58,009 bases of DNA. Origin: Paraburkholderia kururiensis JCM 10599 = LMG 19447 (lineage in GTDB: Bacteria > Pseudomonadota > Gammaproteobacteria > Burkholderiales > Burkholderiaceae). The stretch spans positions 1 through 58,009 of the forward strand of contig NZ_RJZE01000035.1 in NCBI RefSeq assembly GCF_003986935.1. Direction: 5' to 3'. The notes beneath the pieces are model-generated. The model searched no databases. It saw nothing but the letters and a program-made list of their open reading frames with translations, and was not told the DNA's origin. Below, piece by piece: positions 45,886-55,341 of this stretch; position 1 is the first letter of the stretch; every line of letters begins with the position of its first letter. A program made the position numbers and the translations under genes.

Positions 45886-47169
45886 CTATACCGCCGCAGC
45901 GACCGCCCGCTGCTCGCCGCGATTGATCCGCAGCACGATGACAGATGCAATGAGACACAACCCGCCTGAAATCATCGACGCCACCGTGTAGGTGCCGAGG
46001 CTTGCGCGCAGCATGCCGGCGCCCAGCGCCGCGAACGCCGCGCCCAGCTGGTGGCCCGCCACCACCCAGCCGAACACGACCGGCGCAGCCTCTTTGCCGT
46101 AGACGTCGGTGGCGAGTCGCACGGTGGGCGGCACGGTGGCGATCCAGTCGAGCCCGTAGAAGACAGCGAAGATGGGCAGCCCGAAGAAGTCGATACCGAA
46201 AGCATGCGGCAGGTAGATCAGCGAAAGGCCGCGCAGCCCGTAGTACCAGAAGAGCAGCACGCGGCTGTTGAAGCGATCTGAGAGCCAGCCCGAGAGCGTC
46301 GTGCCGAACAGGTCGAAGATGCCCATGGTAGCGAGCAGCGACGCGCCCTGCACTTCGGTCATGCCGTAGTCGCCGCACATCGCGATCAAATGGGTACCGA
46401 CATAGCCGTTCGTGCTCGCGCCGCAGATGAAAAAGCTGAAGAACAGTAGCCAGAAGTCGCGCGTGCGGCTCGCCATCGCGAGCGTGCCGAAGGCGACTTT
46501 GAGCGGATTCTGGGCGGCGGCCATGGGCACCGGCGGCGCGTCGTGCGCTTCGCCGAACGGGCGCAGCTTGAGGTCCGCAGGACGCTCTGGCAGCAGGAAT
46601 GCCACAAGCGGCAACACCACCGCAGCGGCGGCGGCCACAACGAACACGACCGCCTGCCAGCCGTGCTTCTCGGCGACGGCCGCGAGCAGCGGCAGGAACA
46701 CGAGCTGCCCCGTGGCGGAACTCGCGGTGAGAATGCCCATCGCGAGGCCGCGATGCGTGCTGAACCAGCGGTTCACCACCGTCGCCGAGAGCGTGAGCGC
46801 CGCCACGCCCGTTGCTCCGCCCACCATCACGCCCCAGACGAGAATCATCTGCCACGGGTGGGTCATCATCGAAGAGAGCGCCACGCCCGCGCCCATCGTG
46901 CCCACCGCCGTGAGGATGGTGGGACGCACGCCGAAGCGCTGCATGGCGGCGGCTGCGAACGGCCCCATCAGGCCATAAAGCGCGATGTTCACCGATATGG
47001 CGAGCGAAATCGTCGCGCGGCTCCAGCCGAACTGGTGCTCGAGCGGAACCATCATCACGCTGGGCGTGGCGCGCGTTCCGGCCGCCGCGAGCAGCACCAG
47101 AAACACCACCGCCACCGCCAGCCAACCGTAGTGAAAGCGTCCGCCTACCATCCTTGCTGCCCAGTTCAT
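45886..47169 (-). CDS. MFS transporter (oxalate/formate-antiporter or monocarboxylate-like)
   Basis: This 427-residue transporter has twelve hydrophobic segments. The opening FHYGWLAVAVVFLVLLAAAGTRATPSVMMVPLEHQFGW recalls oxalate:formate antiporters and eukaryotic monocarboxylate carriers. AAGGAG lies 6 nt before the ATG. It faces away from a TetR gene across ~150 bp with two palindromes, so it is probably the repressor's target and may export or import a small organic acid or toxic compound. Confidence 0.85.
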   Translation of the reverse strand: MNWAARMVGGRFHYGWLAVAVVFLVLLAAAGTRATPSVMMVPLEHQFGWSRATISLAISVNIALYGLMGPFAAAAMQRFGVRPTILTAVGTMGAGVALSSMMTHPWQMILVWGVMVGGATGVAALTLSATVVNRWFSTHRGLAMGILTASSATGQLVFLPLLAAVAEKHGWQAVVFVVAAAAAVVLPLVAFLLPERPADLKLRPFGEAHDAPPVPMAAAQNPLKVAFGTLAMASRTRDFWLLFFSFFICGASTNGYVGTHLIAMCGDYGMTEVQGASLLATMGIFDLFGTTLSGWLSDRFNSRVLLFWYYGLRGLSLIYLPHAFGIDFFGLPIFAVFYGLDWIATVPPTVRLATDVYGKEAAPVVFGWVVAGHQLGAAFAALGAGMLRASLGTYTVASMISGGLCLIASVIVLRINRGEQRAVAAAV

Positions 47170-47233
47170 CCGCGCTCCTTTGTGTTCTTGTTAGGCGCGC
47201 TTTCGGCGCCGCACTCCACCCGCCATCCGATGC

Positions 47234-47253
47234 TTGTTACCGGTCAGTAACAA
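47234..47253. promoter_or_regulatory. TetR-type operator 1
   Basis: TTGTTACCGG and TCAGTAACAA form a 20-bp palindrome with two mismatched pairs. It lies 65 bp upstream of the transporter start. Confidence 0.6.
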
Positions 47254-47269
47254 GATTGTTGCGATCTTA

Positions 47270-47285
47270 GTTACCGCTCGGTAAC
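47270..47285. promoter_or_regulatory. TetR-type operator 2
   Basis: GTTACCG and CGGTAAC form a perfect 7+2+7 palindrome. It abuts an ATG at 47286, which would be the longest possible TetR start, and shares the GTTACCG half with operator 1. Confidence 0.65.
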
Positions 47286-47321
47286 ATGTCAAGGCATCGC
47301 CCCGACGTCACTACAGGCAGC

Positions 47322-47969
47322 ATGGACATGTCGCAACACGAATCGTCATCTGGAACCGGCACGCGCCGCCCGCCCACCGCCGCATCGCAGGCGCAGGAGC
47401 ATCTGCTTTCCGCCGCGGCCGATCTGTTCTACCGCGAAGGCGTGCGGGCCGTCGGCGTGGAAGCCGTGGTGGAACGCGCGGGCGTGAACAAGATGAGCCT
47501 CTACAGGCAGTTTTCGTCGAAGGACGATCTTGTCGTCGCGTACCTGAAACGCTCCGACGAACGCTTCTTCCAGCGCTTCGAGCGCAGCATCGAGAAGCAC
47601 CCCGGCAACGCCGCGAAGCAACTGCTCCAGTATTTCGAGGACCTCGCGGAACGGGCGTCCGTGAAGGACTATCGCGGGTGCCCGTTCGTGAACGTCTCCG
47701 CCGAGTTTCCCGACACGAACCACCCTGCGCGGCGATGCGTGACGGACAACAAGACGAAGCTGATGGCGCGGCTCACCGAGCTGGCCGCCGAGGCCGGCGC
47801 GAACGACGCAGCCGCGCTCGCCAACGCGCTCGCGCTCTTGATCGAAGGCATTTACGCGGCCAGTCAGACCTACGGGCCGGGGTGCGGTCCGATACTCGCC
47901 GCGCCGAAAGTAGCCGCGCAGTTGATCGCAGCGGCCTGCCCGCAGGCACCCACCCAAAGCGCGCCGTAA
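47322..47969 (+). CDS. TetR/AcrR-family transcriptional regulator
   Basis: This regulator has an N-terminal helix-turn-helix (HLLSAAADLFYREGVRAVGVEAVVERAGVNKMSLYRQFSSKDDLV), followed by an all-helical ligand-binding domain (ALANALALLIEGIYAASQ). I place the start at 47322 (215 residues) because the longer frame would begin at 47286, directly on the operator; an ATG at 47328 is also possible. It should bind the two palindromes upstream and repress the divergent MFS gene and itself, released by an unknown ligand. Confidence 0.88.
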   Translation: MDMSQHESSSGTGTRRPPTAASQAQEHLLSAAADLFYREGVRAVGVEAVVERAGVNKMSLYRQFSSKDDLVVAYLKRSDERFFQRFERSIEKHPGNAAKQLLQYFEDLAERASVKDYRGCPFVNVSAEFPDTNHPARRCVTDNKTKLMARLTELAAEAGANDAAALANALALLIEGIYAASQTYGPGCGPILAAPKVAAQLIAAACPQAPTQSAP

Positions 47970-48015
47970 CCGCATCTAGAATGACGGCTTTCATTCGCCC
48001 CGCCGCCCCACCACC

Positions 48016-48576
48016 ATGCCGCTTTCCTCCGCCTCCCGCGAAACGATCCTGAGCGACACGCGCCACTGGCTCACGCGCGCCGTGATCGGCCTGAACCTGT
48101 GTCCGTTCGCGAAGAGCGTGCACGTGAAGAACCAGATTCGCTACACGATCAGCGAAGCGACGGACCTGGAAAGCGTGCTCGCCGATCTCGAAACGGAGCT
48201 GAAAACGCTGGCCGATGCGGACCCGGCGGATATCGACACGACGCTGCTGATTCTCCCCAACGCGTTCGCCCACTTCGCCGATTTCAACGACTGCACGCAC
48301 TTCGCCGACCGGCTGCTCCGGCAACTGCGACTGGAAGGCACGCTGCAAATCGCGAGCTTCCATCCGCAGTTCCAGTTCGAAGGAACGCAAGCCGACGACA
48401 TCGAGAACTACACGAATCGTGCGCCGTATCCGATCTTGCATCTGCTGCGCGAGGCGAGCATCGACCGCGCCGTGGAGGCCTTTCCCGACGCCGCCCAGAT
48501 CTACGAGCGCAACGAGGCTACGTTGCGCGAGATGGGACTCGAAGGCTGGCGTAAATGGATGAGCGAGAAAGACTGA
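48016..48576 (+). CDS. DUF1415-family protein
   Basis: This 186-residue protein has the DUF1415 pattern: TRHWLTRAVIGLNLCPFAKSV at the start, LLILPNAFAHFADFND, then ASFHPQFQFEGTQADDIENYTNRAPYPILHLLRE. The Cys-Pro and the PYPILHLLRE block are conserved in the family. Its function is unknown; it is soluble and widespread in beta- and gamma-proteobacteria. TAGAAT near 47976 may be its -10 box. It converges with a methyltransferase gene. Confidence 0.9.
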   Translation: MPLSSASRETILSDTRHWLTRAVIGLNLCPFAKSVHVKNQIRYTISEATDLESVLADLETELKTLADADPADIDTTLLILPNAFAHFADFNDCTHFADRLLRQLRLEGTLQIASFHPQFQFEGTQADDIENYTNRAPYPILHLLREASIDRAVEAFPDAAQIYERNEATLREMGLEGWRKWMSEKD

Positions 48577-48625
48577 CTCGCCCTTTGCGGCACGTTCGCT
48601 CGTCCCGGCCGCACTGCGCCGCCCG

Positions 48626-49462
48626 TCAGGCCTCCACGAAAAACCGCTCGCGCAGTTCAGCGATGCCGAGCGTATCCAGAATCTCGTTGAGACGCTCCGC
48701 AGGCTTGCGGCGCGGCAAATTCTTGTACTGGGCAATGATGAGTTCGTTCTTCATCGAATGCTCCCAGCCCACCAGTTCGGTGACGCTCACCTGGTAGCCG
48801 TGCGCCTCGAGTTGCAGGCAGCGCAGCACGTTCGTGATCTGGCTGCCGAATTCGCGCGTATGCAGCGGATGCCGCCAGATTTCCGTCAGCGCGTTCGCGA
48901 GCGACTTGCCCTTGTTACGCCGCAACACGCCCGCCACCTCGGCCTGGCAGCACGGCACCACCACGATGTACTGCGCGTGCTTCTTCAGCGCGAAGCGGAT
49001 AGCGTCGTCCGTCGCGGTATCGCAGGCGTGCAGTGCCGTGACGATATCGACCGTTTCCGGCAGTTCGCTCGACGCGATGGACTCCGCCACCGAGAGATTC
49101 AGAAACGACATCCCGCCAAAACCCAGCCGCGCGGCAAGCTCGCGCGACTTCGCGACCAGTTCTTCGCGCGTCTCGATGCCGAAGATATGCGAGCTATCGC
49201 ACTGCTCCTTGAAAAACAGGTCATAGAGAATAAAACCAAGGTATGACTTGCCGGCGCCGTGATCGACGAGCGTGATGTTCGCTTTCTCGTTCTTCAGTTC
49301 TTTGAGCAGGGGCTCGATGAACTGGAACAGGTGGTACACCTGCTTGAGCTTGCGCCGGCTGTCCTGGTTCATCTTGCCGTCGCGCGTGAGGATATGGAGT
49401 TCCTTCAGGAGTTCGACAGACTGATTGGGGCGGACTTCGTAGGTCTTGGCGGCAGTGGACAT
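48626..49462 (-). CDS. SAM-dependent methyltransferase (Methyltransf_32-like)
   Basis: This 278-residue protein has a helical N-terminus (QVYHLFQFIEPLLKELKN) and then a Rossmann fold: VDHGAGKSYLGFIL as SAM motif I, GIETREEL as the ribose-binding acid, and DIVTALHACDTATDDAI. The VVPCCQAEVA motif near residue 205 is typical of the family that includes RrmJ-like and METTL25-type enzymes. The target is unknown. ATG at 49462 is preferred to a TTG seven codons upstream. Confidence 0.82.
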   Translation of the reverse strand: MSTAAKTYEVRPNQSVELLKELHILTRDGKMNQDSRRKLKQVYHLFQFIEPLLKELKNEKANITLVDHGAGKSYLGFILYDLFFKEQCDSSHIFGIETREELVAKSRELAARLGFGGMSFLNLSVAESIASSELPETVDIVTALHACDTATDDAIRFALKKHAQYIVVVPCCQAEVAGVLRRNKGKSLANALTEIWRHPLHTREFGSQITNVLRCLQLEAHGYQVSVTELVGWEHSMKNELIIAQYKNLPRRKPAERLNEILDTLGIAELRERFFVEA

Positions 49463-49858
49463 CGTAAGCGGATCGTGAGGCAAGGCGGCCGTAGCAACGC
49501 GTGGCGAAGGGCCAGGAAACGTGCGACAGAGGACAGAAGGAACGGAAAGTACCTGTCATTTTACGGAAAAAGCCGGACGGAACCGGCGGCGCGGCACCAT
49601 CTTGCCCCAGTGCGCCTGGAACGCTTCGTGCAAGACCCGGTCGCCGGACGGCCGGCAGTGAACGCCGCACCGGTGTGCCGTGCGTAGAACCCGCATAAAC
49701 AAGACATCAGAGGGACCAGACTCGCCCGCTGGCGCAACAAGCCGGCAGGCATGTGGGGAGGACGCGCCGGAACATGGGCGCTCATGTTACGTAACCTGCA
49801 GTGCGCCGGACAGCGTCGAACACGCCCAGAAGCGCACGCGGCATGAAATGAGGCGGCA
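49463..49858. other. Intergenic region, no gene seen
   Basis: This stretch separates the methyltransferase from the small helical protein, which face apart. No protein-like frame, strong promoter or hairpin was found. Confidence 0.4.
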
Positions 49859-50179
49859 ATGGACGCACTACCCGACGGAAAGGCCGAGCAGAAGTTTCAG
49901 GAACTGCTCGCAAAGCTCACGGCCACGCCTGAGTGGACGGAGAAGCAGCAGATCGAACTCGAAATGGCTCGCGACATTTCGGTGGAGATGCTGCAGCTCG
50001 CGGAACACATGCGCGACGGCGAAGCCAACCTGGAAACCTGCCTGATCCTGCTGAAATACGCGAAGGTGCTCGACTTCGTGATGACCTCGCTTGCCGCGCG
50101 CCGCGACATCAAGCCCCAAACGCTGCGCGTGATCTTCAAGCTCGCCGGGCTGAAGGTCGACGAGGCTTATCCGGGTTGA
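49859..50179 (+). CDS. Small helical conserved protein, unknown function
   Basis: This 106-residue protein is predicted to be almost all alpha-helical and acidic in the first half (EQKFQELLAKLTATPEWTEKQQIELEMARDI), with a basic C-terminal helix (ARRDIKPQTLRVIFKLAGL). No membrane segment or known motif is visible. GAGG precedes the ATG at a close spacing. It resembles small cytoplasmic proteins of Burkholderia with no assigned role; I do not recognise a named domain. Confidence 0.6.
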   Translation: MDALPDGKAEQKFQELLAKLTATPEWTEKQQIELEMARDISVEMLQLAEHMRDGEANLETCLILLKYAKVLDFVMTSLAARRDIKPQTLRVIFKLAGLKVDEAYPG

Positions 50180-50746
50180 TGCAGGCTGGCGCGGGCTGAC
50201 GAAGGCCGAACCTGGCTGGACAGACTCAGCGGCACCAGCACGCACGCGTTGCGCGCATGGTCTACTGCATGGCCGCGCGCAGCACGATTTCGGCACCGGC
50301 AACAGCGAGCCCCGCGGCAGGCGCCAAGGCGAGTGCCACACAGCGCGCGCCGGAAAATGCCTTGACCGCCTCCCCCTCCCATTCCTACTATCAATGACCG
50401 CGATGGCCGCCTGTCGCGTGGCGCGGCGCAGCACGCACACAGCCAGCGCCACGCCGCAAGCAGGCTTTGGCGCAGCAGACGCGCTCGTCGAAGGCTCCGC
50501 CCAACGCATCGTTTAGCGTCACTGTCGGGCGATACAAGAAGCCGATTCACCCGAACCGTCCGCCATGCGCGTCGCGCGAGTTTTCCGTTCTCGCGCGGCA
50601 CGTCCCATGCTGTAGTCATCCGCACGCTTTCAGAACAAGACACCGGCGCCGGGCGCGAATCCGGCGCACCAGCGTGGTCCGCTGTCCGGCATCGCAGCGG
50701 GCCGCCATGCATCGCCATGATGCCGTTCGAGGAGGAGACAAGAGAC
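50180..50746 (+). promoter_or_regulatory. Long upstream region of the second ACS-type MFS gene
   Basis: This 567-bp gap holds no convincing gene. TTGACC at 50362-50367 and TACTAT at 50386-50391 are 18 bp apart and could form a promoter, giving a leader of about 350 nt before the MFS start. I found no palindromic operator or known riboswitch. Confidence 0.4.
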
Positions 50747-52051
50747 ATGAGGAAAATGCGCTGGGTCGTCGTCCTGTTGTGCTTTCTTGCGATCGCGGTG
50801 AACTACGTCGATCGCGCCAACCTCGCCGTCGCGGCGCCGCAGATCCAGCACGCGCTCGGCATTGGGCCCGCCGAAATGGGGCTCATCCTGAGCGGCTTCT
50901 TCTGGACCTATGCGTTCATGCAAATGCCGTTCGGCTGGTTCGTCGACCGCGTGGGCGCGCGCATCGCGCTGCCGCTCGCGGTGGGCTGGTGGTCGCTCTT
51001 CACGGCGGCCACCGCGGGCGCAACCAGCGTGGCGTCGATGTTCGGTTGCCGGTTGATGCTCGGCGTGGGCGAGGCAGGCGCGTACCCGTCGTGCGCAAAG
51101 CTCGTCGCGCAGTGGTTTCGTCCCGCCGAACGTGCGCTCGCCACGAGCATCTTCGACAGCGGCTCGCGCGTGGGCTCGGCGCTTTCCATTCCGCTCGTCG
51201 CGCTCATCATCAGCACGCTCGGATGGAAGGCCTCGTTCATTATCACAGGCGTTGTGGGCTTCGTGTGGGTGGTGGGCTGGTTCGCCATCTACCGCGCGCC
51301 CGCACACGCCGACATGACTGGCGCCGACGGCGAAGTCCCCGCACCGCAATCCGCCGAGCGCCGCGCCGGCCCCGACGAACCCTCCGTGAGCTGGGGCTCG
51401 CTGTTTCGCTACCGCACGCTGTGGGGCATGATGCTCGGCTTCTTCTGCCTCAACTTCGTGATCTATTTCTTCATCACGTGGTTTCCCAGCTATCTCGTCG
51501 CCACGCGCGGTTTTTCGCTGAAGTCGCTCGGCACGCTCGGCATGATTCCGGCACTGATGTCGATTCCCGGTGGCTGGATAGGCGGCCTCGTTTCGGACGC
51601 GCTGTTCCGCCGCGGCTGGAGCCTCACTGCGGCGCGCAAGACGTGCATGGTGGGCGGCATGCTGATGTCGTCCGTGATTACGCTTTGCGCGTTCACCTCG
51701 AACATCTGGCTCATGCTGGCGTTCTTCGGCATTTCGTATGGCAGCCTCGCGTTCGCCGCCGCGAGCATCTGGTCGCTGCCCGCGGACGTGGCGCCCACGC
51801 CGCGGCACGTCGCGTCGATTGGCGGCATCCAGAACTTCGCGTCGAATCTCGCTGGCATCGTCATAACGACCTTCACGGGCGCGATGGTTCAGCTCACCCA
51901 GGGCTCGTTCACCATTCCGCTCGTCGTGGCAGGCGGCTTCTGTTTTCTGGGAGCGTTCAGCTATCTCGTCATCGTGGGCCGGATCGAACCGCTTTCCGCA
52001 GCCGACGACCGGCGCCAGCAGATGGACGGCGAAGCGCGGTCGGCCATGTAG
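50747..52051 (+). CDS. MFS transporter, ACS family
   Basis: This 434-residue transporter has twelve hydrophobic segments with the NYVDRANLAVAAPQI start, the FGWFVDRVGARIALPLAVGWWS loop, GVGEAGAYPSCAKLVAQWF and the IGGIQNFASNLAGIV block: the ACS (D-galactonate/glucarate/hexuronate) pattern. GGAGGAG lies 9 nt before the ATG at 50747; the longer frame ahead has no such site. The substrate is unknown. It is a second member of the family in this window, after 26056-27357. Confidence 0.87.
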   Translation: MRKMRWVVVLLCFLAIAVNYVDRANLAVAAPQIQHALGIGPAEMGLILSGFFWTYAFMQMPFGWFVDRVGARIALPLAVGWWSLFTAATAGATSVASMFGCRLMLGVGEAGAYPSCAKLVAQWFRPAERALATSIFDSGSRVGSALSIPLVALIISTLGWKASFIITGVVGFVWVVGWFAIYRAPAHADMTGADGEVPAPQSAERRAGPDEPSVSWGSLFRYRTLWGMMLGFFCLNFVIYFFITWFPSYLVATRGFSLKSLGTLGMIPALMSIPGGWIGGLVSDALFRRGWSLTAARKTCMVGGMLMSSVITLCAFTSNIWLMLAFFGISYGSLAFAAASIWSLPADVAPTPRHVASIGGIQNFASNLAGIVITTFTGAMVQLTQGSFTIPLVVAGGFCFLGAFSYLVIVGRIEPLSAADDRRQQMDGEARSAM

Positions 52052-52083
52052 TCGCGTTGCTGCCTTGCCGCGCTCCAGCGGAA

Positions 52084-52110
52084 GTCACGCCAGTCACGCC
52101 AGTCACGCCG
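52084..52110. repeat. Three 9-bp tandem repeats
   Basis: GTCACGCCA, GTCACGCCA and GTCACGCCG lie in a row between two converging genes. The last unit differs in its final base. Confidence 0.65.
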
Positions 52111-52222
52111 CTCGCACCACCTCGACGGGCGGCGTGCCGTCACGGAACAGCGTCTTCAGTTGCGTGCGCAGCGCCGGCGTATCGGTGTGCTGATGCACAC
52201 TCACGGCGTGCTGCAACTTGCT

Positions 52223-53368
52223 TCAACGCACCTTGAGCCGCCAGAGCGAAGTGACTTCCGCGGCGCGCGCCTTGAAGAGCGGATCGGTTGGATCGGCGGC
52301 TTTGGGATGCCGCGGGCGGATATTCTCGCGGCCGGCCACTTCGAGGCCTGCGGCATCGATCGCCGCAAGCAGTTCATCGCGCGTGCGCAGGCCGAGGTGC
52401 TCGGCGAAGTCCGAGAGAATCAGCCAGCCCTCGCCGCCAGGTTCCAGATGATCCTTCAGACCGTTGAGGAAACCGAGCAGCATGCGGCTCTCGGGATCGA
52501 ACACGGCGTGCTCGACGGGCGACGACGGTCGCGCGGGCACCCACGGCGGGTTGCACACGACGAGCGGCGCGCGGCCTTCGGGAAAGAGGTCCGCCTGCAC
52601 CACGTCCACCTGCGACGCGTAACCGAGCCGCGCCAGGTTCTCGCGGGCACATGCGAGCGCGCGCGGATCCTGATCGGTCGCGACGATGTGCTTCACGCCG
52701 CGCTTTGCGAGCACCGCGGCAATCACGCCGGTGCCCGTGCCGATGTCGAATGCCTTCGCCTGCGAGGGCAGAGGCACGCTCGCGACGAGATCGAGGTACT
52801 CGCCGCGCACCGGCGAAAAGACCCCGTAGTAAGGATGAATCCGGTCGCCCAGCGCGGGAATCTCCACGCCCTTCTTGCGCCATTCGTGCGCGCCGATCAG
52901 ACCGAGCAACTCGCGCAGCGAAACGACGGAGCCTGTATCTCCTGAAGGGCCTGCCTCGCCGTACACCTCCTCGCATGCCTGCTTCACGTCGGGCGCGCGA
53001 CGCAGGGCGATCGTGTAATCCGCGGCGAGCGGAATCAGCAACATGCCGAGCGTGCGTGCGCGCTGCGCCTGCGCGAGACGGTGCAGGTTGAACGCGTCGC
53101 GCGGCGACGGCGGAGGCGATTTCGCTTTCTTGTGAGGCTTGCGCTCCACGCGCCGCGCCATAGCCTGGAGCAACTGACGCGCGTTCTGAAAATCGCCGTG
53201 CCACAGCAGCGCCGTGCCCTCGCAGGCGAGGCGCCACGCGGCGTCGGCCGTGATGCGGTCGTCGGCGATGACGACGCGTTTCGGCGCGGGCACGCCCGCT
53301 TCGGAGCGCCAGCGCGCGACGTGCGTGCCTTGTTCGTCGGACCAGTTGAGGGTGGGGAAATCGGTCAT
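52223..53368 (-). CDS. Class I SAM methyltransferase (RsmC/RlmG-like small-domain type)
   Basis: This 381-residue protein has an N-terminal region with a Lys/Pro linker (VERKPHKKAKSPPPSP), a helical bundle and a C-terminal Rossmann fold: AFDIGTGTGVIAAVLAKRG as SAM motif I, VATDQDPRAL as the acid strand and CNPPWVPA as the catalytic NPPx motif used to methylate an exocyclic nitrogen. The target (rRNA, DNA or protein) is unknown. The frame stays open for 39 codons past the stop. Confidence 0.85.
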   Translation of the reverse strand: MTDFPTLNWSDEQGTHVARWRSEAGVPAPKRVVIADDRITADAAWRLACEGTALLWHGDFQNARQLLQAMARRVERKPHKKAKSPPPSPRDAFNLHRLAQAQRARTLGMLLIPLAADYTIALRRAPDVKQACEEVYGEAGPSGDTGSVVSLRELLGLIGAHEWRKKGVEIPALGDRIHPYYGVFSPVRGEYLDLVASVPLPSQAKAFDIGTGTGVIAAVLAKRGVKHIVATDQDPRALACARENLARLGYASQVDVVQADLFPEGRAPLVVCNPPWVPARPSSPVEHAVFDPESRMLLGFLNGLKDHLEPGGEGWLILSDFAEHLGLRTRDELLAAIDAAGLEVAGRENIRPRHPKAADPTDPLFKARAAEVTSLWRLKVR

Positions 53369-53577
53369 GGCGGATGCGATGGGAACTCGATGACGAGTGA
53401 TGACGAGAAGCGCGCGTGCCAGGCGGCCGCGAGCGCGTCATCTTAAAGCATCGGTATAGCACGTCGGGGGGGCGGGGCTTGCCGGCCAGGAAGCGATGCG
53501 TGGAACGGGGGGAGCCGGCCCCAGCCAAATGCGGATCACCGCGCGTCCTGCTGGTGCGGAACGCCTCAGCGCGCGCG

Positions 53578-55341
53578 TTACTGGCCCGAGCCTTCCGCGG
53601 ATGTCCCCGGCGCCGCATCCAGCGCATCCCTCACCGCCCGCGCCAGGTCTTCCAGACGGTACGGCTTGCCGATGAGCGCCACGCCCTCGTCGAGCTTGCC
53701 GTCGTGGAAGATCACGTCGCGCGTATAGCCAGAGGCGAACAGAATGCGCGCGTTGTGCGGCGGCCCGCCTGCAATGCGCGCGAGTTCGCTGCTCCTCACC
53801 GTGCCGGGCATCACCACGTCCGTGAACAGCAGATCGACGCGCTGCCCGCCCTGAAGCTGCGCCAACGCGGCATCGCCATCCTGCGCGGAGATCACCTTGT
53901 AGCCGAGCTGCGCGAGCATCTCGATCGCGGCGATCCGCACGTCGGCGTCGTCCTCCACGACGAGGATGGTTTCCCCGCCGCGCGTGGCCAATCTGCCGAT
54001 GGGCGCAGCGGCGTCACTCGCGGGGTCGAGGCTGCGCGGGAAGTACAGATCCACCGTGGTGCCGCGGCCTTCGGCGCTCAGCAGGTCGACGTAGCCCGCG
54101 CTCTGCGAGACGAAGCCGAACACCATGCTCAAGCCCAGGCCGGTTCCCTGCCCCTCGGCCTTGGTCGTGAAAAACGGCTCGATGGCGCGCGACTTCACGT
54201 GCTCGGGCATGCCTGTGCCCGTGTCGGAGACCGAGATACGCACGTACTCGCCGGCAGGCACGCCGGCCACGCAGGCGCGTTCGTCGCTCGCGGCACGCAC
54301 GCACCCGATCTCGATGCGAATGCTGCCGCGACCGTGAATCGCGTCGCGCGAATTGATGACGAGGTTGAGCAGCGCGATTTCCAGCTGGTTGCGATCCGCG
54401 CAGATGTTCCACCGGTCAGCGGGAACCGCCGTCGTAAGCTCCGTCGTTTCGGGCAGCGTGCGACGCAGCATCTCGGCCATGCCTTCGACGAGGCGGACAG
54501 GGTCGAACACCGTGGGCACGAGCGGCTGCCGCCGCGCGAACGCGAGAAGTTGCGCCGCGAGCTTGGCGCCGCGCGCAACCGCGTTGCTCACTGCCGACAC
54601 CCGACGCTTGAGCGCGTCATTGCCTCGCGTGGCTATTTCGATGAGCTGAAGATTTGCGGAGATGACCTGCAGGACGTTGTTGAAATCGTGCGCAACACCG
54701 CCGGTCAGACTGCCGATGGCTTCGAGCTTCTGCGACTGGCGCAGCCGCTCTTCCATCGCGACGCGCGCCGATACCTCCTCGGCCACGCGTTGCTCCAGCG
54801 TCTGCGTGAGCTTCAGCAGTTCCTCTTCGGCACGCTGGCGCTGTCGCAGCGCCAGCACCTTCGCCGTGGTCTCGAAGACGATGGCGAGCACGCCCGCGGG
54901 ACGGCCGTCGTCATCGGCGAGCGGACTGTAGCTGAGGTCGAGCCACACGTCTTCCGCGCGACCTTCGCGATACAGCACCAGGTCCTTGTCCCGGTACGAA
55001 AGCGTGCGCCCGGCGAGGCAACTGTCCACCACATTGCGATTGAACGACGCCACCTCCGGCCAGCCGATCTCCACCGGTTTGCCCAGCAGAAACGGGTGGC
55101 GCCCGCCTGCAAAAACGGCATAGGCGTCGTTGTAAAGCATGGTGCCCTCGCGGCCCCACAACATGACAAGCGGCGTGGGGGACGCGAGCACCAGCCGCAC
55201 AGCGGCGAGCAGGCTCGCGGACCACGCCTCGCGCGGACCGAGCGAGGTGCCGCTCCAGTCGAACTGGGCGATTCGCTGGGCCATCTCGCCCTGCCATCCT
55301 GGGCACTGCGGGTCGACGGGAATCGGAGCGACGGACGCCAT
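53578..55341 (-). CDS. Hybrid sensor histidine kinase
   Basis: This 587-residue cytoplasmic protein has a PAS-like sensor domain (about 45-165: GTMLYNDAYAVF, DVWLDLSYSPL), a coiled linker (165-205), a histidine phosphotransfer region with H-box GGVAHDFNNVL (His218), an ATPase domain (N-box LVINSRDAI; DTGTGMP; TTKAEGQGTGLGLS) and a receiver domain at 455-575 with VVEDDADVR, acceptor Asp508 in LLFTDVVMPG and the lysine in LIGKPYR. No membrane segment is visible. A single-domain response regulator lies just upstream in the same direction. Confidence 0.92.
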   Translation of the reverse strand: MASVAPIPVDPQCPGWQGEMAQRIAQFDWSGTSLGPREAWSASLLAAVRLVLASPTPLVMLWGREGTMLYNDAYAVFAGGRHPFLLGKPVEIGWPEVASFNRNVVDSCLAGRTLSYRDKDLVLYREGRAEDVWLDLSYSPLADDDGRPAGVLAIVFETTAKVLALRQRQRAEEELLKLTQTLEQRVAEEVSARVAMEERLRQSQKLEAIGSLTGGVAHDFNNVLQVISANLQLIEIATRGNDALKRRVSAVSNAVARGAKLAAQLLAFARRQPLVPTVFDPVRLVEGMAEMLRRTLPETTELTTAVPADRWNICADRNQLEIALLNLVINSRDAIHGRGSIRIEIGCVRAASDERACVAGVPAGEYVRISVSDTGTGMPEHVKSRAIEPFFTTKAEGQGTGLGLSMVFGFVSQSAGYVDLLSAEGRGTTVDLYFPRSLDPASDAAAPIGRLATRGGETILVVEDDADVRIAAIEMLAQLGYKVISAQDGDAALAQLQGGQRVDLLFTDVVMPGTVRSSELARIAGGPPHNARILFASGYTRDVIFHDGKLDEGVALIGKPYRLEDLARAVRDALDAAPGTSAEGSGQ

